Source: Treponema primitia ZAS-1
Lineage (GTDB): Bacteria; Spirochaetota; Spirochaetia; Treponematales; Breznakiellaceae
DNA: 18,187 bases
NCBI RefSeq assembly: GCF_000297095.1
Contig: NZ_AEEA01000174.1
Span: 1-18,187, forward strand
Direction of reading: 5' to 3'
Below, piece after piece: positions 1 through 8,100 of this stretch. Within the stretch, counting starts at the first letter, position 1. Each line of letters begins with the position of its first letter. Both the position numbers and the translations under genes were made by a program. The notes beneath the pieces were generated by a model. That model saw nothing but the letters and a program-made list of their open reading frames with translations, had not been told where the DNA came from and did not search any database.

Positions 1-419
1 GCCTCCAACCCCATAAAGGCGTCCGAAAGCCGTAATTCCCACTTTTCCGGCGCTTTCTCCAAACCGTTATACAGGACGATAAATTCCGGCTTGGGTATCT
101 TCACCAGTGCGGTTTTATACAAGGCCCGATGCGCGATTATTTTCTCGTAAACCCGGACAATATACGACAAAATCCGCAGAGGCATATTCTGGTTGAGGGT
201 AGACTGGTGTTCTATCACGAATACCAGTTTATCACCCACGGTAAAAGACAGGTCATTGATCCGGTCCATGTAGAGAACATCCTCCAGGGTGTTGATAGTT
301 ATCGATATAGCCGGATCGTATTCAATACCTTCCAGGGCCGCATACAGTTCCCGGAGCCTGTCCTCGTCATTAAACAGTTTTGTAAAAACGCTATCCTTAT
401 ACTTCGTATTCACGCTCAT
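1..419 (-). CDS. Rpn-family PD-(D/E)XK nuclease / putative transposase, partial (C-terminus beyond the left edge)
   Basis: I read an uninterrupted frame from ATG at 419 down to base 1 (139 codons, no stop), beginning MSVNTKYKDSVFTKLFND. A strong ribosome site, GGAGGAG, lies just upstream (complement of about 426-432). The text matches the Rpn family (recombination-promoting nuclease, once called transposase_31 or PDDEXK transposase). It shows the typical 'LYMDRINDLSF' then 'LVFVIEHQST' pattern, in which D56 and E70-x-Q72 are the likely PD-(D/E)XK metal-binding residues. The later 'PEFIVLYNGLEKAPEKWEL' stretch is also typical. Family members are about 280-320 residues, so roughly the second half is missing beyond the window. 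Known members are DNA endonucleases linked to RecA-independent recombination; the cellular role here is inferred. A damaged near-identical copy lies at 1132-1664. Family assignment is confident; whether this copy is intact cannot be seen. Confidence 0.85.
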   Translation of the reverse strand, partial: MSVNTKYKDSVFTKLFNDEDRLRELYAALEGIEYDPAISITINTLEDVLYMDRINDLSFTVGDKLVFVIEHQSTLNQNMPLRILSYIVRVYEKIIAHRALYKTALVKIPKPEFIVLYNGLEKAPEKWELRLSDAFMGLE

Positions 420-568
420 CACTTCTCCTCCAAAACCTGGGGACCGATCTGTCCCGATTTACCCCTTGTTAAGGGCCGGAGCGAAAAAATACTTTAGTGA
501 GAAAGGCGAATTTTTAAGAAAAACCGTGTGGTTTTCTTCTTCCTCCATGTCCTTCGTGTCCTCCGTGG
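393..568. repeat. Upstream half of a duplicated Rpn locus (copy 1); partner at 1638-1808
   Basis: This stretch covers the first nine codons of the Rpn gene, its ribosome site and its upstream region. It recurs at 1638-1808 with only scattered changes. Copy 2 lacks a 9-bp piece near its end: 'CCTTCGTGTC' here is collapsed there between short gtc repeats. The rest of copy 1 (1-100) recurs at 1538-1637 with one mismatch. The similarity fades after about 570. The bases from there to 684 hold a small CCTCC/GGAGG inverted repeat (580-584 and 593-597) and no gene that I can support. Confidence 0.85.
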
Positions 569-684
569 GTTTTCCCCTTCCTCCTCTTTTTTGGAGGCTA
601 TGCCGTAACTTGTTGACTGTGGTAGGAATGGGGGGTTAAGGTATGGGAGAAGTAATATTTTGATCCTGGAAAAAAAAGAAATAT

Positions 685-849
685 ATGCGTATATTTAAGA
701 CAAAGGGATTTTTCCACTTTGTCAGGAAAGCAAGCATTAAGGATGCTGAATTGAAGAACTTTAAGCGCCTGGCAAAGAAAAACCTGGGCCTTACTGAAAA
801 ACAGATAGAAATCCTTATAAAAGCCGGAGAGCTAAAGGAGATTGAGTAG
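685..849 (+). pseudogene. RelE/HigB-type toxin remnant with an in-frame internal deletion
   Basis: This is a 54-codon frame from ATG at 685 to TAG at 847-849. It starts MRIFKTKGFFHFVRKASIKD, the hallmark N-terminus of the RelE-like toxin family of about 110-125 residues (Pfam RelE, PF06296 type). It ends NFKRLAKKNLGLTEKQIEI then LIKAGELKEIE, the hallmark C-terminus of the same family. The central part, normally containing the glycine-rich 'KxRxARxGxGKSGGYR' segment and the 'FxYGFAKxxxxNI' strand, is absent. About half the protein has been removed without breaking the frame, the join falling near residues 23-25. The core beta-sheet and active-site basic residues lie in the lost part, so toxicity is very unlikely. 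The antitoxin remnant starts 2 bp after the stop, the usual toxin-first order of this class. Only a weak purine-rich ribosome site is visible. Confidence 0.75.
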
Positions 850-851
850 CA

Positions 852-1061
852 ATGAAAAAGTATAAAAGTCCTGCCTTGAGGCATATTCACCAAGAAGCCG
901 TGGGCCTCTACAAACATGGAATTATAAACGCCGCAGAAATGAGAGAGTTTGACAAAGACTGTCTTGTATCCGGGGCGTCCACTTTCACCACCTCCCACAT
1001 CCCGCGTATAGCCGCCGCCATAACTGCAAGCCCCGGCCGCCATACCCGTCCCGTAAAATAG
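852..1061 (+). pseudogene. HigA/XRE-type antitoxin remnant, truncated before its HTH domain and fused to unrelated sequence
   Basis: The frame starts at ATG 852, 2 bp after the toxin remnant, and opens MKKYKSPALRHIHQEAVGLY then KHGIINAAEMREFDKDCL. This is the familiar N-terminal segment of XRE-family antitoxins paired with RelE/HigB-like toxins, where the usual continuation is a 'CL(T/V)P...(L/I)RxLRExxxxSQxVFA' helix-turn-helix. Here the similarity stops at about residue 40 (near nt 970). The remaining 29 residues to the stop at 1059-1061 are low-complexity (rich in Ser, Thr, Ala and Pro) and belong to foreign sequence. With no DNA-binding HTH it cannot act as a normal autorepressor, although the toxin-contact segment might survive. 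I treat it as a pseudogene co-transcribed with the toxin remnant. Confidence 0.7.
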
Positions 1062-1069
1062 GCCGTGAG
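970..1069. other. GC-rich fragment of unknown origin between the antitoxin and Rpn scraps
   Basis: This 100-bp piece is GC-rich and matches neither the antitoxin family on its left nor the Rpn scrap on its right. On the minus strand it has a short open stretch reading MAAAIRGMWEVVKVDAP, which looks like real protein, but I do not recognise the family. It is probably a third gene fragment trapped during rearrangement. Confidence 0.3.
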
Positions 1070-1106
1070 CATTCCCCAAATGCCCTGTTTACCACCTCCG
1101 ATCCAT
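1070..1106 (-). pseudogene. 37-bp scrap of an Rpn C-terminal region
   Basis: Bases 1070-1106 match 1283-1319 at 36 of 37 positions, the one difference being c versus a. On the minus strand both encode the conserved GSEVVN(M/R)AFGE segment of Rpn C-termini. The similarity ends sharply on both sides. It is therefore a remnant of a further Rpn copy, or a partial local duplication. Confidence 0.7.
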
Positions 1107-1131
1107 ATTTTGGTTCGCCGCCAAATATCGT

Positions 1132-1664
1132 CTATTTACCGATAACTTTAGAGGATAGTTTGGCTTCAAGCTCCTCTGCCCGGTAGCCTTGTTTTAAGAG
1201 TTCCAGAACCTCATTTAAAGTTTCCACCCGGCCTTCTTCCCGAGCTTCCTCCTGCCAGGCCTCTTTTGCCTCGTCCCAATCCCATTCCCCAAATGCCATG
1301 TTTACCACCTCCGATCCATGTTCCTCTAAAAAGGACGCCAATATCCGGTTCCGTATACAATACCGCACCGCCTCAGTTACCGCCTGTTCCAACGGCATAG
1401 CCGCCCCATTCTCCCGCACCTTGGCGACAAACTGAGCATACCCCGCCAGATTCTCGCTTCTTTGAAGCAGTTCCGTATTCTGTCCATAATTAATATTATA
1501 CACCGTGATGATCAGGTCAAGGGAGATTTTTTCACCCGCCTCCAACCCCATAAAGGCGTCCGAAAGCCGTAATTCCCACTTTTCCGGCGTTTTCTCCAAA
1601 CCGTTATACAGGACGATAAATTCCGGCTTGGGTATCTATCCTTATACTTCGTATTCACGCTCAT
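1132..1664 (-). pseudogene. Rpn-family nuclease pseudogene with a 292-bp internal deletion and frameshift
   Basis: The original start is ATG at 1664, preceded by the same GGAGGAG ribosome site as the copy at 1-419. After nine codons (MSVNTKYKD) the sequence jumps to the equivalent of codon 107. Relative to copy 1, bases 101-392 are missing, and 'ct' is shared at both ends of the gap. Because 292 is not a multiple of three, translation from 1664 leaves the frame and stops early. The rest remains open from an internal ATG at 1599 (MEKTPEKWELRLSDAFMGLE) to TAG at 1132-1134 (155 codons). It keeps the family C-terminus, including the acidic 'FGEWDWDEAKEAWQEEAREE' stretch and the 'LELLKQGYRAEELEAKL' tail. 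D56 and E70-x-Q72 of the nuclease core are deleted, so no catalysis is expected. An independently translated C-terminal fragment cannot be excluded. Confidence 0.85.
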
Positions 1665-1808
1665 CACTTCTCCTCCAAAACCTGGGGACCGATCTGTCCC
1701 GATTTACCCCCTGTTAGGGTCTGGAGCGGAAAAATACTTTAGTGAGAAAGGCAAATTTTTAAGAGAAACCGTATGGTTTCCCCCCCTCTTCCTCCATGTC
1801 CTCCGTGG
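1538..1808. repeat. Rpn locus duplication, copy 2 (partner 1-100 plus 393-568)
   Basis: Bases 1538-1637 match 1-100 with one mismatch, and 1638-1808 match 393-568 with scattered differences. Both copies have the same orientation, so they form a direct repeat bracketing the decayed toxin-antitoxin region. The near identity indicates a recent duplication followed by deletion in copy 2. Confidence 0.85.
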
Positions 1809-1992
1809 TTTTTCCCTTCTTCTTTCTTATTTTTTAAGTGCAGCGATCCCACCCATACATAAAAAAGCAAACAAAAATCCCATAAAAAGTACTATTTCCC
1901 CCTTTCCCCCCCGGGCTAATAATAGCATCCCAGTCAGATCCCCAATTTTTTTCGTAATTTAGTACAAAAAAATCGAAATTTAGGCCAAAATA

Positions 1993-2033
1993 TTGAATTT
2001 TTTTAAAAAAAATGGTAGAATACATGGTAGAAT
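1993..2033 (+). promoter_or_regulatory. Sigma-70-like promoter with a duplicated -10 element
   Basis: TTGAAT (1993-1998), a 17-bp A/T-tract spacer and TAGAAT (2016-2021) form a good housekeeping-type promoter. The ten bases ATGGTAGAAT occur twice, at 2012-2021 and 2024-2033, giving a second possible -10 box at 2028-2033. Transcription would start about 60-70 bp before the giant gene's ATG. Confidence 0.6.
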
Positions 2034-2080
2034 TGTAATTTCTTTCGATAATATATAGTTAATTTAGTTTATAAATGGAG

Positions 2081-2090
2081 AGAGAAGAGG
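2081..2090 (+). promoter_or_regulatory. Ribosome binding site of the giant lipoprotein gene
   Basis: AGAGAAGAGG ends 6 bp before ATG 2097. It supports that start, as does the signal peptide that follows immediately. Confidence 0.75.
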
Positions 2091-2096
2091 TAAATC

Positions 2097-2168
2097 ATGG
2101 GTAAAATAGGTAAAGCTGGTAAGGTATTTTCGTTCGTAATCCTTGCGGTCTTAACGTTCCTTTCATGC
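2097..2168 (+). other. Lipoprotein signal peptide, residues 1-24
   Basis: The n-region is MGKIGKAGK with four lysines, followed by the hydrophobic core VFSFVILAVLTF and then LSC, with Cys24 encoded at 2166-2168. A Phe at -3 and Ser at -1 fit the relaxed lipobox known from spirochaetes better than the strict proteobacterial L-A-G-C. After processing, Cys24 would carry lipid. The next residues are Glu-Asn, which lack the Asp that retains E. coli lipoproteins in the inner membrane, though that rule is not reliable in spirochaetes. Confidence 0.8.
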
Positions 2169-5100
2169 GAAAATCCAATTCAAGCCGGATTAGGCGGAAG
2201 GGTCGATATCACGCCCCCGTCATTTAGCGCGGCAAATCCCATAACCCCCTCAAACGGAGCATTTGTGTTTGGCACCATTGGTTTTACCATAAACGCCGAA
2301 GACGATCTCGCCGTAAGTAAAGTTGAAATAGCCTTTTTAATGCCCGACCCGTTAAATCCCGCAGAAAAAGTCTGGATCTATTATCCTGCAACCCTTAATC
2401 CCGATGGAACCTATGCCTACCCCTTCGACACAACCCAGATGCCCGATGGTGATATGCCCGTCAAGCTGCGAGCAACCGATGGTACCGGCAAGTCCGGTGA
2501 GCTGGAAGTGCTGTATACGGTCAAAAACGGTCCCCCCACCATTGAAGTGCAGATACCGCCGGAGCCGGAGCCGGGGAAACAGCGGGAACTCATCGCCGGC
2601 GGCGTCATGATCGGCATTGCGACAGACCTTTGGGGAGTAGCGCCGGGCTATCCCCAGATCCAGTTCTGGAGAGATGGGGATATCCCCCCGGATCCCCTGG
2701 ATATAGCCGCCTGGAAGTCCATGGACCGGCCGGACGCGGCCAATTGGAACACCACCATGGACCCCTTAAACGGCAAGAAGGCCACCGAATTCCGGTTCAA
2801 CGCGGTAAACCACGATGTTCCGGAAAATACGCTCCTATTGCCGGGGTTCTACCACTACCGTTTCCTAACCATGGATGCGGCCGGTGTGCTGTTCAACTAT
2901 CCCCCCCTGGGGTCGGAAAAGGACTATGAGGATCTTTCCATTGTAAGTGGTAATGAACTTCCCAATATCGAATTTACCCGCCTGCCAAACGACTATCAGC
3001 GTCAATCATTCTTCATTAAAGCGCAGCTCAGCCATTCCCTCGGGATAAACATGGTGGATGAATTTTTTGCCCAAAAAGAAGGGGAGGCCGCGCCGGTTGC
3101 TCTGACCTATAATGTAGGTCCCAACACGCCGAATGAGGACGGCAAATTACTGACGCGGTCCTTTGAATCCTTTGAGATAGTGCCGAACCAGCCCTACAAT
3201 ACCAGTACCGGGGAACCCTATACCTTCACCGATGGAGCCTACGAATTTACCTTAAAGGTGATCAGTAACCAGGGCAGCATCGGTACCCAAACCTACCGGG
3301 CCTATATAGACACCACGGCGCCGGTGCTGAATATTTCCCAGGTTGAAGGCGCCTACGCGGCCACCGCCGCCGATGCCTACACGGTAAACGGAGTGGTCCG
3401 GGTTTCCATCGGTAACCCCATGGAAGAAAACGGCCTTGGCCGTGTCGGCAGCGCCAGTGGTCCCCGTGAACTTAAATATTTTATTTCACCCACCGTTCTT
3501 ACCATAAATCAATTAATAGCGGAATACGAAGGCGCCTACCATAATGGTCAGGAGGACGGTAACAACTACTTTGATACCCTGGCAGACGCTTACACAGCGG
3601 AACCGGGTTCCCTCAACTACCCCAACCCCTATAGGGTAGTGTATAGCGCTGCAAAGTTTAACACCATCGTCATTGACACCACCTCTCTCGCCGATAATTC
3701 AACACGGTATTTGTACCTTATCGCCAAGGATAAGGCGGCCAACTACGGCTACACCAGCATAACCCTGAACGTAGACCAGGAAACGGATAGACCCCGCATC
3801 ACTATTGACGGCTTTGACCCCTCCATCCGCAGCGATACCGATCATGGTAATCCGGCCAAAAACCCCAGCGGCGCCCTCAACAGCCTTACCTCAGGCAGGA
3901 CCATCTCCGGAACCATAACCGATGATGACGGTCTTATCCTTATTGTCGATCCCGCTAACCCGGGATATATTTTCAATTATGACACCTTCTTACCGCCAAC
4001 GGCGGTAATCCCCCTTACTGGGGATATGCTGAGAATAAACGATAGTAATCCCAAACAGATCACCTTCGAAGCCCATTTACCCGAAGACTTTCCCGATGGT
4101 AAATACACCCTGGAAATAAATGTCCAGGATGATAAAGGCAAAAAGAACGAGTTCCTTTCCGGCCGTAACGGCGGCGACCTGGATACGGTGTCCGTATCCA
4201 CCAGTCTTCCCAGCGGAACCGACAGGCGCACCTACTTTATGCTGGACACCAAGCCGCCAAAAATTACCCCCCGGTATAATGGAGCAGCCATTGCAATAGG
4301 CGGCGTCATTGCAAGTCCCGGCGCTTTTAATTTGGACGGTACGGTACAGGATGATATGGGCGTGCGGCGCCTGGAGATTCGCCAGCAGATGACCCTCAAC
4401 GGATTAGGACAGCCCATTTCTGTTCCCGAAGTAATCATTTATAATCAGCCCACCGATCCGGCGCTTCCCTTTAAAACCGGTATTACCGCCCATAACGACA
4501 ATGATTGGGCCCTAATCGGTCTGCCGCGGGATCCCGTATCTCCCTATGCCCCTATTCTGTCCCCCGCCCCCGTTGTTGACGGAGTATACACCTATACAAT
4601 TAAGGCCACCGACAATTCCACAAAGACCAATGACCCGGAATACACCATTATTGCCCGGGTAGATACCACCGGACCGGCGCTGACGGTTGGAACTCCCGGA
4701 ATCGGTCACCTTGAGCGGGGAACCCCCTTATTCCTAAGCGGGACCGCCAGGGATACCCTCACACCGGAAAATCCGGAAGTTTGGTATGCCATTGACAGAA
4801 ACACTACCATTGGCACACCCGCAACCCCCGCCGTAGCGGCGCTGTTGCCTGGTGTTTGGACCAAAGCCCAAAGCGGAGCGTCCTGGTATGGTAATGTTGA
4901 CGTAGACGCGCTGGTAGCCGCAAACAGCGGAGAAGAAGGAACCTTCTGGGCCCATTTTGTTGCCTATGATAGCTGGGGGAACAAGGGCCAAACCGATGAC
5001 CGCTCCTTTATGATAGATACCAAAGCGCCCGAGATTCAGAACGTGGCTTTAACCAATATTACCACCTTTCCCTCCCCGGACGAAGTTAAGTACGTCAAGA

Positions 5101-8100
5101 ATAATTGGTATTCCATTAGTTTTGATGCCTACGATGCCAACGCCTTAGCCGATGTAATTATTAGCAAAAACGGAACTGTTTTAAACAAGGACGGCTTTCT
5201 CCACACCGACTCAAGTGGCGACTATACCCTTACCCTTGATAAAACAGGACCGGGAACAAATGATCCAAAGAAATGGATTGCCACATTAAATCTTGCCAGC
5301 CAAGCCGATGGAAATTATCGGTATGACCTTGAGGTTAAGGATGTTTCAGGCCTGTCTGTCACCCAAACCTTTAATATCCGGGTAGACACCACCGGTCCGG
5401 CGCTGACCCTGACCACCCCCTCCGGCAGCGAAGTACGTGACTCGGCTCTGACCCTGTCCGGGAGGGCGCCGGACGCCACCCTTGATGGGTTATCGGTCTG
5501 GTATAAAATTGACACAACTTCCACTCCCACATCGCCGGTAACTTTCTCTTATGTGTCCACCCCGGCTAATGGTTGGACCCAGGCTGTTGTAGATGGAGAA
5601 TCCTGGAATCAACCCCTCACCCTGACTGAAGGGACGAAGTATGCGCATTTAGTCGCCTTCGATAAATTGGAGAACCCAAGCAGCGTAATCGACAAGACCC
5701 TTTATATTGACTATGAGCTGCCGTATATTACAGACTGGACTACTACTACAACAGACATTACTCTTATCGATGGGGTAAATTACGCCAAAAATTTCTATTC
5801 CATTGAATTTACCGCCCACGATTCCAATCAATTATCCAACGTGACGATTAGAAAAGGCGGGCCCAGCGGAACCGTATTAACAGAGGGGCTAGGCGGTGAT
5901 TATACCCTTACCAAAACCAATACTTCTTCCCCTGCCAACACGGATTGGAAATATAAGCTGGACTTAACTGGTCAGGCCGATGGAAGCGCCAATTATTATA
6001 TCACGATAACCGATGTCCGGGGCAGGACAAATACCCTGGAAAATAGTCCCGGACTCCCCGTGGATGCGCATAGAGACTTTACCGTTTACGTGGACACAAC
6101 CCCCCCGAATCTGGCGGTGGCGGAACCCATTGATGGCTACGAAAGCAGCGCTGACCTGCGGATAAGCGGGACCGCCTATGACATCGGCATACCCAATGGG
6201 GTAACGGTTTGGTATAAAATTGACACAACCCAAACCACCAGTGAAACCGGAACGCCAACCACATCCGGACCGCTAACCCTTACAGGTTGGAACCTGGTAG
6301 TAGCCGGTTCGTACTGGAATAGGGACATTCCCCATGGCAGGACCAATGAAGGAGCATACTGGGCGAGCTTTATTGCATACGATAAAATGGGGAACAAAAG
6401 TAGTATCGTTAACCGGCAGTTCTATGTGGATAGCGCACCGCCGACCATAAGCGCCTGGACATCCTCAGACATTACCACCCCCGGTTCTACGATCCCTACG
6501 ATTCTCACCGTAGGTACTTATAGCTTTGATTTTACCGCATATGATAGTAACAGCATTAGGAGCGTGACGCTTAAGAGAGATGGAGTTTCCTTAATCCCTG
6601 ACGGTTCCCCGCATACGGATACCGCTGGAACGTATACGCTTGCCAAATTGGCATCTAGTGATACGAACAACTGGCACTATACGGTTTCACTTGGCGGCCA
6701 GGTGGATGGGAATTATACCTACGATATTGAGATCAATGATATTGCAAATAAGGACAACAACTTAGCTAATACCCCCGGCCTCTCCACACTGGCCTATAAA
6801 ACCTTTAAAGTCCGGGTGGATACCACCGGCCCGGACCTGACGGTTTCGGCTCCCACCATCAACTTCTCGGCGCAGAGTAGCTCACTATTTGTAAGCGGAA
6901 CCGCCGTGGATGCTCTGACGACGGACGCCCCGGAGGTTTACTACACCATTGCCAGAGCCACTGCTATAGCCAGTTACAGCATACCCCCAAGCGCATTAGA
7001 CGCGGCAGCCTTGGCGGGTAATGGTACTGGGGGTACTTGGAAAAAAGCCGGTGGCGCCGTGGATTGGTCTGATAATTTCGACCTGTCCTTGCTTAGCGGC
7101 GAAGGAACCTTTGTTGCCCGGTTTGTTGCCTATGATAGATTGGGGAACCAGGGCGGGACAGAGGACCGTATTTTTTCTGTGGACACCCAACCGCCCTCTA
7201 TAAAGCACGACACAGGGACTGGGCAGGTCTTTGGCTTTGGCACAGCAAACCCGGTTAAAACTTTTTCCGGAGACCCGGTTACCTACGCCAAACAGGATGC
7301 GTATTCCTTTAGCTTTAGGGCCTACGATTCCAACGAACTGGCAGATGTGAGTATTAGCAAAGGCGGAACTCCTTTAACCAAGGGTGGGCCGTACACAGAC
7401 GCAAGCGGCACGTATACGTTTACCATTGAAAAAAGACCGAATAGTGAATCCACTGATAATCCAAACGAATGGCTCGTTACATTAGACCTTAGCGGTCAGC
7501 AGGATTCAAGGTATAGCTATGTTATAGAGATTACGGATAAGGTAGGTCGGACTAACACCGATGACAATAATACCCCCGGGAGCTCTTCCCCGGAAACTGA
7601 TGATGATCACAACAAATTCACGGTCCAGGTGGATACCACCGGTCCAACGCTGTCGGGAATTAGTCCCGCCAACAATTACCCGGTAGACGCAAATTCCCTG
7701 CCGGTATCCGGAAACGTAACGGATGCGACCTCGGACGGGATATCGGTTTGGTATAAAATTGGCGATACTGACCCCGGAGTGCCGGCAACCGCAGCGGCAG
7801 CGCAGAGCGATAATTGGTTACCTGTTATGGTTAACAGTCCGTCCTGGGGTGGAACCGCTTCCTTGACGTCGGTAGGCGAAGGGACCCACCATGCCTACTT
7901 TATTGCGTACGATAAATTGGATAACCCAAGCATTGTATACGACAGGACCATCCTTGTGGACTACAATAAGCCCTATATTAAGGACTGGAATCCCTCGGGG
8001 ATAACGGTACTTGATGGTTCAAATTACGCTAAAGCTGGGTATACCCTTTCGTTTAAAGCATATGATACAAACGAATTAAAGAGTGTAAAGGTAACCAGGG

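Larger units (their letters stand above)
1665..2096. other. Intergenic leader between the Rpn pseudogene and the giant gene
   Basis: The first part (to about 1808) is the duplicated Rpn upstream region. From about 1820 the sequence becomes strongly AT-rich. It holds a weak A/T hairpin (1945-1956 with 1963-1973, one bulged base), then the promoter and ribosome site listed separately. I see no coding sequence here that I would support. Confidence 0.7.

Noticed and set aside
129..497. A 122-codon plus-strand frame near the left edge.
   Set aside because: It is the antisense shadow of the Rpn gene, whose minus-strand frame carries the family motifs and a good ribosome site.
1945..1973. An A/T-only hairpin in the leader considered as a terminator.
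   Set aside because: The stem is almost purely A-T with a bulge and has no GC-rich base, so it would be too weak for an intrinsic terminator.
1834..2025. A 63-codon minus-strand frame in the leader of the giant gene.
   Set aside because: The sequence is AT-rich with a Phe-rich, low-complexity product, and it overlaps the promoter. No family signal is present.
2075..2104. A 9-codon open frame (ATG GAG AGA GAA ...) overlapping the start of the giant gene, a possible leader peptide.
   Set aside because: Its codons are the purine-rich Shine-Dalgarno region of the main gene and it has no ribosome site of its own. It is most likely chance.
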